A stretch of DNA of 64,000 bases from Burkholderia sp. Bp8992 (GTDB lineage: Bacteria; Pseudomonadota; Gammaproteobacteria; Burkholderiales; Burkholderiaceae): positions 155,801 to 219,800 of the forward strand of contig NZ_QTQI01000012.1 of assembly GCF_003853705.1 (NCBI RefSeq), written 5' to 3'. Of this stretch, positions 1 through 8,343 are shown piece after piece. The first letter of the stretch is position 1. Every line of letters starts with the position of its first letter. Below the pieces are notes generated by a model. The model was not told where the DNA came from. It worked only from the letters and a program-made list of their open reading frames with translations, and did no database searches. A program made the translations under genes and the position numbers.

Positions 1-2
1 CA

Positions 3-212
3 CCCGGGCAGCAGCCGCCCGCGAAGGCGGCGCTGGCCAATCCTGCGTCGGTCAACTGCGAGAAGCTCGGCGGTCGCCATGTGATCCGCAACCTGTCGAG
101 CGGGCAGGTCGGCATGTGCGTGTTCAAGGATGGCCGCGTGTGCGAGGAATGGGCGCTGTACCGCGACGACCGCTGCGTCGGCGGCGGCGCGCCGAAGCGC
201 GTGTCGAACTGA
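3..212 (+). CDS. DUF333 family protein, C-terminal part (gene runs off the left edge)
   Basis: The reading frame is open from the first complete codon to a TGA at 210-212, so only about 69 C-terminal residues are present. They carry the DUF333 pattern: NP-A-VNC-KLGG, then a G-MCVF-DGR-CEEWAL segment, with cysteines spaced as in the family. DUF333 proteins are small, usually exported proteins of unknown role, sometimes annotated as hemolysin-like. The stretch before the domain is Pro/Gln/Ala rich, as expected of a linker after a signal peptide. The start and any signal peptide lie outside the window. Confidence 0.75.
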   Translation, partial: PGQQPPAKAALANPASVNCEKLGGRHVIRNLSSGQVGMCVFKDGRVCEEWALYRDDRCVGGGAPKRVSN

Positions 213-291
213 CCGAACTGGCCGGGCCCGGCCGATCGCGCCCCCGATCGGCCGTCGGCCTGCCCCGCAGTCGATGCGTCCGTAAGCAACT

Positions 292-300
292 TGTTATACT
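292..300 (+). promoter_or_regulatory. Extended -10 promoter of sugE/gdx
   Basis: TGtTATACT is an extended -10 element; no good -35 box is visible. Transcription would start near 306-308, which is exactly where the first riboswitch hairpin begins. Confidence 0.5.
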
Positions 301-307
301 CGGCGCC

Positions 308-352
308 GCCCGGGGACGACCCCGGGTCATTCGCTTCAACGGGGACGGCCCC
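308..352 (+). promoter_or_regulatory. Guanidine-II (mini-ykkC) riboswitch
   Basis: Two GC hairpins stand in tandem. The first pairs CCCGGGG (309-315) with CCCCGGG (320-326) around the loop ACGA (316-319). The second pairs GGGG (341-344) with CCCC (349-352) around the loop ACGG (345-348). Twin hairpins with ACGR loops, placed just upstream of an SMR-family exporter, are the defining features of the guanidine-II riboswitch class. A Shine-Dalgarno GGAG (362-365) and the sugE/gdx start codon (375) follow directly, so translational control by free guanidinium is expected. Confidence 0.88.
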
Positions 353-374
353 ATCCGATACGGAGTACGTCGAG

Positions 375-695
375 ATGGCGTGGGTATGGTTGTTGATCGC
401 CGGTATGCTGGAAGTGGCCTGGGCGGCCGGCCTGAAATCGTCGGACGGCTTCACGAAGCTCGGTCCGTCGGTGTTTACGATCGTGACGGCGCTGGCCAGC
501 TTCGGGCTGCTCGCGGTTGCGATGCGCCAGTTGCCGCTCGGCACGGCCTATGCGGTGTGGACGGGCATCGGCGCGGTCGGGGCGTTCGTGTTCGGCATCG
601 TGATGATGGGCGAGGCGCTGACCGCCGCGCGCGTCGCGAGCGCCGCGCTGATCGTCGCGGGGCTGATCGGCCTCAAGCTGTCGTCGGCCGCCTGA
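375..695 (+). CDS. sugE: Guanidinium exporter, SMR family (Gdx/SugE)
   Basis: This 106-residue protein has four transmembrane segments and belongs to the small multidrug resistance family; it acts as a dual-topology dimer in the inner membrane. Residues typical of the Gdx subtype are present: Glu13 (proton/substrate binding), Trp16, Ser42, Tyr59 and Trp62 within a [14 protein letters not shown] stretch. Gdx proteins exchange guanidinium for protons. The ATG at 375 is chosen over upstream in-frame codons because it gives the standard family length and has GGAG nine bases upstream. The guanidine-II riboswitch immediately upstream supports guanidinium rather than general drug export. Confidence 0.92.
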   Translation: MAWVWLLIAGMLEVAWAAGLKSSDGFTKLGPSVFTIVTALASFGLLAVAMRQLPLGTAYAVWTGIGAVGAFVFGIVMMGEALTAARVASAALIVAGLIGLKLSSAA

Positions 696-783
696 CGCGG
701 GGCATTCGGGCGTCGGCGTCCGAGTGCGCGCCCGCCCACGATATCGCGCTGCGGAATTGCGCCGGTCCCCCGGATAGCCTGTC

Positions 784-789
784 TATAAT
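784..789 (+). promoter_or_regulatory. -10 element upstream of the DUF4126 gene
   Basis: A perfect TATAAT lies 134 bases before the DUF4126 start. The -35 region is weak (TTGCGC sits 21 bases upstream, too far). It may start the transcript for the DUF4126 and FtsX-permease genes. Confidence 0.4.
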
Positions 790-922
790 GGAACGCATTC
801 GGGCCTGAATTCCGTCGCGCTTCTCGCGGCACGCGGTGCCGGTCGCCACGCGCCCTGCGGCCGGCCTGTCCGACTCGATCCGATCAATCGGCAAATCGCA
901 CGGAAAGTGCAAGGAGAGGGCG

Positions 923-1540
923 ATGATCGAAGCCATTTCGCTCGGCGCGGGGCTCGCGTGGGCGAGCGGGCTGCGCTTGTACCTGACGGTGCTGATCGCC
1001 GGCGTGCTGGCGCGGTTCGGCTGGCTCCATCTGCCCGATACGCTGGCCGTCCTGATGTCGCCGTGGGTCATCGGCGCGGCGGCCGTGCTCACCATCACCG
1101 AATTCCTGGCCGACAAGATCCCCGCGTTCGACTCGCTGTGGGATGCCGTGCATACCTTCATCCGCATTCCCGCCGGCGCCGTACTGGCAGCCGGTGCGCT
1201 CGGCCATGCCGATCCGACCGTGCTCGCGGTCGCGGGGCTCGCCGGCGGCTCGCTGGCCGGTGCCGCGCACGTCGCGAAGGCCGGTACGCGCGCGCTGATC
1301 AACCTGTCTCCCGAACCGATTTCGAACTGGGTCGCCTCGTCGACCGAGGACGGCCTCGTCGTCGGCGGGCTCGTGCTGGCATTCTTCGTCCCGCTCGCGT
1401 TCCTCGTGCTGCTCGCCGCGTTCATCGCGGCGTCGGCGTGGGCGCTGCCGCGCCTGTGGCGCGGCGTGTCGGGCGGCTTCCGCGGGATGGCGAACCACAT
1501 GGTGTCGCGGCTCAACTCGATCGGGGGCAAGCGCGATTGA
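923..1540 (+). CDS. DUF4126 domain membrane protein
   Basis: The 205-residue protein has about four to five hydrophobic segments and opens with a glycine-rich LGAGLAWASGLRLY motif typical of DUF4126 proteins, a bacterial inner-membrane family with no assigned function. The ATG at 923 is preceded by a strong AAGGAG (911-916), so longer in-frame starts are not needed. The stop overlaps the next gene's TTG start by three bases, suggesting translational coupling with the FtsX-like permease. A transport or lipid-handling role beside that permease is only a guess. Confidence 0.8.
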   Translation: MIEAISLGAGLAWASGLRLYLTVLIAGVLARFGWLHLPDTLAVLMSPWVIGAAAVLTITEFLADKIPAFDSLWDAVHTFIRIPAGAVLAAGALGHADPTVLAVAGLAGGSLAGAAHVAKAGTRALINLSPEPISNWVASSTEDGLVVGGLVLAFFVPLAFLVLLAAFIAASAWALPRLWRGVSGGFRGMANHMVSRLNSIGGKRD

Positions 1541-4152
1541 ACGAGCGGCAACCCGCGGCGCAGCCGCCGGCCGGGCAGCCCGGCCATGACAGGCCCGCGC
1601 ATGCCGGTCGCTTCGGCCTGCACGACCTGATCCGCCAGGCCGCGCGGATGACCGCGCGCGACTGGCGCGCGGGCGAGTTGACGCTGCTCGTCCTCGCGCT
1701 GGTGCTGGCCGTCGCGGCGCTGACGAGCGTCGGTTTCCTCGCCGACCGCCTGCGCCAGGGGCTCGAACGCGACGCCCGCCAGATGCTCGGCGCCGATTTC
1801 GTCGTGCGCGCCGATCGTCCCGTCGATCCGTCGTTCGACCGGCAGGCCCGGGCGCTCGGCCTGCGTACCGCGACGACCGCCATTTTCCCGAGCATGATCG
1901 CGTCTGCCCCGGGCGGGCAGGCGGCCGAGGCCGCACCGTCGCGCCTCGCGGCCGTGAAGGCCGTGTCGCCCGGGTATCCGCTGCGCGGCGCCGTGGATAT
2001 CGTGCCGGCCGGCGCCGCCGCCGCGCAGAAGGCGGCGGCGATTCCCGCGCCCGGCACCGTGTGGGCCGATCCCGCGCTGCTCGACGCGCTGCACCTGAAG
2101 GCGGGCGATACGGTGCGCGTCGGGTTGCGCACGTTCAAGGTCGCCGCGTCGATTGCCCGCGAGCTCGATCGCGGCTTTTCGTTCGTCAATTTTTCGCCGC
2201 GGCTGATGATGCGCGCGGACGACCTCGTCGCCACCGGGCTGACGGGCTACGGCAGCCGCGTCACCTACCGGCTGCTGGTCGCCGGCGACGCAGCGGCCGT
2301 CGCGCGTTTCGAAGCTTATGCGCACGCGCGCGTCGACGGCGGGAAACTGCGCGGCGTCGGGCTCGAGTCGTTGCAGGAAGGCCAGCCGCAGGTGCGGCAG
2401 ACACTGGATCGCGCGCGCCATTTCCTGACGCTCGTCGCACTGCTGACCGCGCTGCTCGCGGCGGTCGCGATCGCGATGGCCGCGCAGCGCTACATGCGGC
2501 GCCATCTCGACGGCTGCGCGACGATGCGCTGCCTCGGCGTGAGCCGCCGCACGCTCGGCGCGCTGTTCGCACTCGAATTCGCCGGGATCGGCATCGTCTC
2601 GGGCGCCGCGGGCGCGCTGCTCGGCTACGGCGGTCACTGGGCGTTGCTGGCCGCGCTCGGCAGCCTGATCGACGTCGCGCTGCCGCCGCCCACGCTGTGG
2701 CCGGCGCTGATCGGCATGGGCGCCGCGCTCGTGCTGCTGCTCGGCTTCGCGCTGCCGCCGCTCGTGCCGCTCACGCGCGTGCCGCCGGTGCGCGTGCTGC
2801 GACGCGAGTGGGGCGATGCGTCGCGCACCGCATGGGCTGCGTACGCGATCGGCGTCGTGCTGTTCGCGGGGCTGCTGATCGTCGCGGCCGGTAACCTGAA
2901 GCTCGGCCTGATCGTCGCGGGCGGCTTCGCCGGCGCGCTGGTCGGCTTCGCGATGATCGCGCGGCTCGTGCTGTTCGCGGCCGCCCGTGCGGTACGCAAC
3001 GCGCGCGTGGCCGCCGGCGTCGGCTGGCGCTATGCGCTCGCGTCGCTGCACCGGCGCGGCACGGCCAGCGCGCTGCAGATCACCGCGCTCGCGCTCGGCC
3101 TGATGTGCCTGCTGCTGATCGCGATCACGCGCAACGATCTCGTCGCGGGCTGGCGGCAGTCGACGCCGCCCGATGCGCCGAACCAGTTTCTGATCGACAT
3201 CCAGCCCGACCAGCGCGACGACGTTGCCGCCTATCTGGCCGCGCACGGCGTGCGCGATGCGGCGCCCGCGCCGATGGTGCGCGGCCGCCTCGTCGCGATC
3301 AACGGCAAGCCGGTGAATCCGGATGCGTATCCGTCCGACGAGGCGCGCCGGCTCGTCGACCGTGAGTTCAACCTGTCCTATACGACCGAACTGCCGTCCG
3401 ACAACCGGATCGTCGAAGGCGACTGGTTCGGCACCGCGGCCACGCCGCAGATCTCGATCGAGGCCGGCCTTGCAAAGACGCTGAACGTGAAGCCGGGCGA
3501 CACGCTGCGCTTCGACGTGACGGGGCTGACGGTCGACGCGCCGGTCACGAGCGTGCGCAAGCTCGACTGGGGCTCGTTCCGCGTCAACTTCTTCGTGCTG
3601 ATGCCGCCGCCGGTGCTGAAGGATTTCCCGGCCGTCTACCTGACGAGCTTCCATTTGCCCGCGTCGAACGCCGCGCTGCTCGATCCGCTGATCGCGCGCT
3701 ATCCGAACCTGACCGCGATCGACGTCGCGCCGATCCTCGCGCAATTGCAGCGGATGATGCTGCAGGTGGTCGGCGCGGTGCAGTTCCTGTTCCTGTTCAC
3801 GCTCGCGGCCGGCGTGCTGGTGCTGTACACGGCGCTCGCCGGCTCGCGCGACGAGCGCGTGCGCGAGGCCGCGCTGCTGCGTGCGCTCGGCGCGTCGCGC
3901 GCACAGGTCAATGCGGTGCAGCGCGCGGAATTCGTCGTGGTCGGCACGCTGGCCGGCGCGCTGGCATCGGCGGGCGCGATCGCGGTCGGCTGGGTGCTCG
4001 CGTCGCGCGTGTTCGATTTCCAGCTCGCCGTCGATCCGTGGCTCGTGCCGGCCGGCATCGCGGCCGGCGTCGCGTGCGCCGGTGCGGCCGGCTGGCTGAG
4101 CCTGCATAATGTGTTGCGGCGCCCCGCGCTGCAGTCGCTGCGCGACGCATGA
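1537..4152 (+). CDS. FtsX/MacB-type ABC transporter permease (YbbP-like)
   Basis: This 871-residue inner-membrane protein has the YbbP-like arrangement: an N-terminal transmembrane helix (about residues 45-65), a large periplasmic region, a core FtsX domain with paired helices in the middle, a second periplasmic region, and a second FtsX domain at the C-terminus with the ERVREAALLRALGAS signature. Such permeases work with a LolD/YbbA-type ATPase to move lipids or hydrophobic cargo between the membrane and periplasm. No ATPase gene is adjacent. I take the TTG at 1537, overlapping the previous stop; ATG 1648 is the alternative and would give 834 residues. Confidence 0.82.
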   Translation: MNERQPAAQPPAGQPGHDRPAHAGRFGLHDLIRQAARMTARDWRAGELTLLVLALVLAVAALTSVGFLADRLRQGLERDARQMLGADFVVRADRPVDPSFDRQARALGLRTATTAIFPSMIASAPGGQAAEAAPSRLAAVKAVSPGYPLRGAVDIVPAGAAAAQKAAAIPAPGTVWADPALLDALHLKAGDTVRVGLRTFKVAASIARELDRGFSFVNFSPRLMMRADDLVATGLTGYGSRVTYRLLVAGDAAAVARFEAYAHARVDGGKLRGVGLESLQEGQPQVRQTLDRARHFLTLVALLTALLAAVAIAMAAQRYMRRHLDGCATMRCLGVSRRTLGALFALEFAGIGIVSGAAGALLGYGGHWALLAALGSLIDVALPPPTLWPALIGMGAALVLLLGFALPPLVPLTRVPPVRVLRREWGDASRTAWAAYAIGVVLFAGLLIVAAGNLKLGLIVAGGFAGALVGFAMIARLVLFAAARAVRNARVAAGVGWRYALASLHRRGTASALQITALALGLMCLLLIAITRNDLVAGWRQSTPPDAPNQFLIDIQPDQRDDVAAYLAAHGVRDAAPAPMVRGRLVAINGKPVNPDAYPSDEARRLVDREFNLSYTTELPSDNRIVEGDWFGTAATPQISIEAGLAKTLNVKPGDTLRFDVTGLTVDAPVTSVRKLDWGSFRVNFFVLMPPPVLKDFPAVYLTSFHLPASNAALLDPLIARYPNLTAIDVAPILAQLQRMMLQVVGAVQFLFLFTLAAGVLVLYTALAGSRDERVREAALLRALGASRAQVNAVQRAEFVVVGTLAGALASAGAIAVGWVLASRVFDFQLAVDPWLVPAGIAAGVACAGAAGWLSLHNVLRRPALQSLRDA

Positions 4153-4195
4153 GCGTCGCCGGCGGCCCCGAAGATCCCGTTTTCCGACTATCCGT

Positions 4196-4606
4196 ATGAC
4201 CGATGTGAATGACGATGCGCCGTCGCAGCCGACGGCGTTCGAGCTCGTGGGCGGCGAAGCCCGCGTGCGCGACATGGTGGACCGCTTCTACGACCTGATG
4301 GACCTCGAGCCCGAGTTCGCGGAAATTCGCGCGCTGCATCCGCCGTCGCTCGACGGCTCGCGCGACAAGCTGTTCTGGTTCCTGTGCGGCTGGCTCGGCG
4401 GCCCCGACCACTACATCAGCCGGTTCGGTCATCCGCGGCTGCGCGCGCGGCACCTGCCGTTCCCGATCGCGTCGGTCGAGCGCGACCAGTGGCTGCGCTG
4501 CATGGCGTGGGCGATGGAGGATGTCGGGCTGGCCGAGCCGCTGCGCGAGCGGCTGATGCATTCGTTCTACGACACGGCCGACTGGATGCGCAACCGGCCC
4601 GGTTGA
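4196..4606 (+). CDS. Group II truncated haemoglobin
   Basis: The 136-residue protein matches bacterial group II truncated haemoglobins (YjbI/GlbO type). Visible marks are FYDLMD near the B helix, ALHP, a KLFWFLCGWLGGP stretch, the proximal-histidine region HPRLRARHLPFPI and the G-helix tryptophan in DQWLRCMAWAM. These haem proteins bind oxygen or NO and are linked to oxidative and nitrosative stress or redox chemistry. The ATG at 4196 gives the usual length. It lies 43 bases after the permease gene and may be co-transcribed with it, although no functional link is evident. Confidence 0.92.
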   Translation: MTDVNDDAPSQPTAFELVGGEARVRDMVDRFYDLMDLEPEFAEIRALHPPSLDGSRDKLFWFLCGWLGGPDHYISRFGHPRLRARHLPFPIASVERDQWLRCMAWAMEDVGLAEPLRERLMHSFYDTADWMRNRPG

Positions 4607-4712
4607 TCGACCGGTACGCCGCTGCCCGTGCGCCGGGCGATCTGCGTCTGGGCGCACGGGCGGCGTCGCGCGACACTGGCCGTTTCCCCCCCATGGACAC
4701 GAGGCTCGCCCG

Positions 4713-5444
4713 ATGACGACACAAGCACTGTTTCGCGAAGACGCGTACCTCACGCAATGCGACGCGGTCGTCCAGGCCGTCGGCGACGACGGCATCCGGC
4801 TCGACCGCACGGTGTTCTATCCGCTCGGCGGCGGGCAGGCCGGCGACACCGGCACGCTGACGCTGCCCGACGGCAGCACGATCGCGATCACCGATACGCG
4901 CAAGGCGAAGTTCGAAGGCGCGACGCCCGACGATGCGGTGCACGTGCCGGCGCCGGGGCAGGCGGCGAGCGTCGCGACGCTCGCGCCCGGCACGCGCGTG
5001 GTCGCGGCGATCGACTGGTCTCGCCGCTACCGGCACATGCGCCTGCATACGGCCGCGCACCTGATGTGCGCGGTGCTGCCGTACGCGGTCGACGGCTGCA
5101 GCGTGACGGCCGACTACGTGCGGCTCGATTTCGCGACGTCCGATGCGATCGACCGCGACGACGTCGAGCGGCGCCTCGCGGGGCTGGTCGGCGGCGCGCA
5201 TCCGGTCACGACCGAATGGATCACCGACGACGAGATGGCCGAGCGGCCCGAACTCGTGCGCACGATGAGCGTGAAGCCGCCGATGGGCCTCGGCCGCGTG
5301 CGGCTGTTGCGCATTGAAAATGTCGACCTGCAGCCGTGCGGCGGCACGCATGTGCGCAACACGTCCGAAATCGGCGGGCTGCGGGTCGCGAAACTGGAAA
5401 AGAAGAGCGCGCGGACACGGCGCCTCGTACTGGAGTTTGCATGA
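4713..5444 (+). CDS. alaX: Alanyl-tRNA editing protein (AlaX family)
   Basis: This 243-residue protein is a free-standing relative of the alanyl-tRNA synthetase editing domain. It should hydrolyse mischarged Ser-tRNA(Ala) or Gly-tRNA(Ala) in the cytoplasm. The zinc site is visible as HTAAH (about residues 112-116) and CGGTH (about 209-213), with the GGGQ-GD motif near the N-terminus and a C-terminal SAD domain. The length fits the medium AlaX-M class. The stop overlaps the DUF924 start as ATGA, so the two genes are probably translated together. Confidence 0.9.
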   Translation: MTTQALFREDAYLTQCDAVVQAVGDDGIRLDRTVFYPLGGGQAGDTGTLTLPDGSTIAITDTRKAKFEGATPDDAVHVPAPGQAASVATLAPGTRVVAAIDWSRRYRHMRLHTAAHLMCAVLPYAVDGCSVTADYVRLDFATSDAIDRDDVERRLAGLVGGAHPVTTEWITDDEMAERPELVRTMSVKPPMGLGRVRLLRIENVDLQPCGGTHVRNTSEIGGLRVAKLEKKSARTRRLVLEFA

Positions 5445-6058
5445 CGATCGACACCGGCAAGGCCGGCGCGGCGGTGCTGGATCCGCAAGCGCGGGAGATT
5501 CTGGATTTCTGGTTCGGCGAGCCGGGCTCGGCCGAATTCGGGCAGGAACGCAAGGTGTGGTTCAACGGCGGTGCGGCGTTCGACGATGTACTGCGCACGC
5601 GCTACGGCGCGTTGCTCGACGCCGCGTGCGACGGCGCCTGCGATCACTGGGCCGACTCGCCGTCGGGTGCGCTGGCGTTGATCGTCGTGCTGGACCAGTT
5701 TTCGCGCAACATCCATCGCGGCACGCCGCGCGCGTTTGCCGCCGATCCGAAGGCGCTTGCGCTCGCACGCCGGGTCGTCGCGGCCGGCTGGGACGCGCAG
5801 TTGCCGAGCGGCCATCACCGCGCGTTCGCGTACCTGCCGTTCGAGCACGACGAATCGGTCGAGAGCCAAGGCGAAGCCGTGCGCCTGTGCGCGGGCATTC
5901 GCGACGAGGCCGGATGCGAGAGCTATCACCGTTTCGCGCTGCTGCACGCGGCCGTGGTCGAGCGCTTCGGCCGCTTTCCGCACCGGAACGCGATTCTCGG
6001 TCGTGCCTCGACCGACGAGGAGACCGCGTTTCTGCGCGAGCCCGGTTCGTCGTTCTGA
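5441..6058 (+). CDS. DUF924 family protein
   Basis: The 205-residue protein has the DUF924 hallmarks: ILDFWFGE near the N-terminus, a central LDQFSRNIHRGTPRAFA block, a YLPFEHDES block, and RFPHRNAILGR near the C-terminus. The family adopts an all-helical, TPR-like fold and is widespread in proteobacteria without an assigned reaction. The ATG overlaps the alaX stop by four bases (ATGA), so this start is well supported. The next gene is convergent, 164 bases away, and I see no strong terminator between them. Confidence 0.85.
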   Translation: MTIDTGKAGAAVLDPQAREILDFWFGEPGSAEFGQERKVWFNGGAAFDDVLRTRYGALLDAACDGACDHWADSPSGALALIVVLDQFSRNIHRGTPRAFAADPKALALARRVVAAGWDAQLPSGHHRAFAYLPFEHDESVESQGEAVRLCAGIRDEAGCESYHRFALLHAAVVERFGRFPHRNAILGRASTDEETAFLREPGSSF

Positions 6059-6222
6059 CGATCCGGGCAGCGGCGTAAAGCGCAGGGGCCGGGCGATCCC
6101 GCGGATTGGCGCGGGTGCCTCGAAGGCGGGTATCGCGCAAAGGTCGCGCACCGGCCGGACGGGCGCGCGCTACCGTTGCGAAAGATGAAGGCAGGCATGA
6201 CGGCGCATCGCGCCGTCGCGCG

Positions 6223-8115
6223 TTACTGCAGGTGCTGTTCGGGCGTACGCACGTACACGCGCAGCAGTTCCTCGTTGTCGCCCGGGCGGGCGCCCGTCCA
6301 GAACAGTTTCCATTCGTTGCCGGGCGCCGGATCGACGGCGCGCACGCCCTGGACGATCATCCACGTGCAGCGCGTCGACTTCGCGTCGTCGATCGGCGTG
6401 TGCTGGATGCCGGAGAAGTAGTACAGCATCGGCGCTTCCGATTCGCCGAGCCCGTGCAGGCTCGCCATGCAGTCGCCGTCGGTCCATTCGAGCGCGAGAT
6501 GCGCGTTCAGGTCGTCGAACACCGAGCGATAGCTCTTCGCGACGTCGAGCCACGGCAGCAGCAGTGTATAGACGAGGCCCCAGGCGACGAGTGCGCCGGC
6601 GCCCCACGACAGCGCGCCGCGCCAAAGGCCCGTCGTGCGCAGCTTCGGCAGCAGCGTCAGCCAGCCGACGGTCAGCGCGAGCGCGCCGATCACGAGCGCG
6701 GGCTGGATCGGCATCGTCCAGTCGAGCGGCAGCCAGCGGCCGAGCAGTGCGAGATCCGCGCGCGACGCGGCCGGATCGGCCATCACGGCCCAGATCGCCC
6801 ACGCGAGCGCGACGGTCGTGCCGAACAGCACGCGGCTGAAGTAGTCCCACGCGAGATGCAGCCGGCGCGGCAGGCGTTCGATCGCCTGCGCGGCGACCAG
6901 CGCGAGCGGTGCGAAGAACGGCAGGATGTAGAGCTGGCGCGACGTCGCGGACACTTGCAGCACCACGAGCCCGATACCGGCGAACAGCACCGGCAGCGCG
7001 ATGCGCGGCGTGCGCCAGTCGCGCCATGCGCCGCGCGCGAGGGCGACGATCGCGAGCGGCGCGACCGGGAAGCCGACGAGCAGGAACGCGCGCAGGATAA
7101 AGAACGGCTTGTCGTTTTCCGCGCCGAGTTCGGGGACGGAGAAGCCGAAGAACCGGCCGACGTTGTTGTTCCAGAACCACGTCATGAACAGCGGTTCGGA
7201 GCGCAGGAACAGTGCGGTCGGCCAGATCAGCGCGAACGGCGCGAACGCGAGCGCAGCGACGCCGAGCGCGCGCGCGAACGAGCGGGTGCGGCAGGCCGGG
7301 TAGAGCACCAGCGTGCAGATGAGCGTGGCCGCGAACACGAGCGGCACGAACAGCCCTTTCGTCATCAGCGCGATGCCGACGCCCGCGCCGAACATCGGCG
7401 CGGCCCAGCGGCCCGACGGCCGGACCGGCAGCCCGTGGCGCATCTGCTGTGCGCGCGCGACGTGCTGCATCACGAGTTCGAGCAGCCCGCAGAAGCCCAT
7501 CGCCGTGCCGGCGAACAGCGCGACGTCCGTCATCATGTCATGCACGTGCTTGATGACGACGAGCGTGCCCGCGCTGAGCACGACGGGGCCGAGCACGCGC
7601 AGGTCGAACCAGCTGTCCGCACGGCTGGCGACGCGCGCCGCGCGCGCGATGAAGCCGAATGCGAGCGCGGCGAACAGCGCGCTCGCGAGCCGCGCCGCGT
7701 CGTGCAGCGGCATCACGCGCTGCAGCAGCCACGCGAGGCTCGTCGCGACCCATGCGTAAAGCGGCGGCTTTTCCATGAACGGCAGGCCGGCATTGGTCGG
7801 CACGACGAAGTCGCCGGTCTCGAGCATGTGCTGGATGATGCCGAACGTGTAGGTTTCGTCCTGCTTCCACGGATCGTGGCCGAGCACGCCCGGCAGCGTG
7901 TACGCGCAGACCAGCGCGGCGACGAACAGCCACGCCCGCCAGCCGAGCAGGGCCGAGCGGTCGCGCACGGTGCGGGGGGCGGCGGTCGACGCCACGACGG
8001 GCGTGCCGGCGGCGTCGAGCGTCGCGGCGGTGTCGGCGTCGGCGGTCGAACGGGTGAGCTGGGCCGGCGCGGGCACAGACGTGCGTCGCCGGCTGGGCGC
8101 TGCGGTTCCAGGCAT
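6223..8115 (-). CDS. GT39-family (ArnT-like) membrane glycosyltransferase
   Basis: The protein is about 630 residues with roughly a dozen transmembrane helices. An early WKQDETY motif carries the acidic pair used by PMT/ArnT enzymes, and a short soluble C-terminal domain follows. GT39 enzymes move a sugar from a polyprenyl-phosphate donor onto an acceptor on the periplasmic face of the inner membrane; here the acceptor could be lipid A or another envelope molecule. I choose the ATG at 8115. A GTG at 8175 would add 20 poorly conserved residues, and neither start has a strong ribosome-binding site. No arn operon is nearby, so sugar and acceptor remain unknown. Confidence 0.8.
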   Translation of the reverse strand: MPGTAAPSRRRTSVPAPAQLTRSTADADTAATLDAAGTPVVASTAAPRTVRDRSALLGWRAWLFVAALVCAYTLPGVLGHDPWKQDETYTFGIIQHMLETGDFVVPTNAGLPFMEKPPLYAWVATSLAWLLQRVMPLHDAARLASALFAALAFGFIARAARVASRADSWFDLRVLGPVVLSAGTLVVIKHVHDMMTDVALFAGTAMGFCGLLELVMQHVARAQQMRHGLPVRPSGRWAAPMFGAGVGIALMTKGLFVPLVFAATLICTLVLYPACRTRSFARALGVAALAFAPFALIWPTALFLRSEPLFMTWFWNNNVGRFFGFSVPELGAENDKPFFILRAFLLVGFPVAPLAIVALARGAWRDWRTPRIALPVLFAGIGLVVLQVSATSRQLYILPFFAPLALVAAQAIERLPRRLHLAWDYFSRVLFGTTVALAWAIWAVMADPAASRADLALLGRWLPLDWTMPIQPALVIGALALTVGWLTLLPKLRTTGLWRGALSWGAGALVAWGLVYTLLLPWLDVAKSYRSVFDDLNAHLALEWTDGDCMASLHGLGESEAPMLYYFSGIQHTPIDDAKSTRCTWMIVQGVRAVDPAPGNEWKLFWTGARPGDNEELLRVYVRTPEQHLQ

Positions 8116-8262
8116 GGAAAAGATCTCGGGTCGAGTCGAGCGGTCCGCGACTTGGGCAGGACCGATAAGGGCCACATCAGGGTGGCGAAGTCCAAGCGTT
8201 TATGACGCCTGTCTGATTGCCCGCTAGTAGAGCACGGAACTATTACGGATGTTTACTGAAAC

Positions 8263-8298
8263 CGTCACGAAATTGTGGAGATTTGTGGTGTCGTGACG
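8263..8298. repeat. 8-bp inverted repeat in the SDR-GT39 spacer
   Basis: CGTCACGA (8263-8270) is repeated inverted as TCGTGACG (8291-8298) with a 20-base gap. No U-tract follows on either strand, so it is not a normal terminator. It lies downstream of the SDR gene and upstream of the GT39 gene on the minus strand. Confidence 0.45.
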
Positions 8299-8343
8299 AC
8301 AGAACGCTGCTGGCGGCGCGTCGCGCGCGCCGCGCGGGCGAGA

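Noticed and set aside
673-4275. A 1,200-codon minus-strand open frame antisense to DUF4126, the FtsX permease and others
   Set aside because: It is a GC-rich shadow frame: composition is dominated by Arg, Ala and His, with no domain, and the plus-strand genes it overlaps have clear family motifs.
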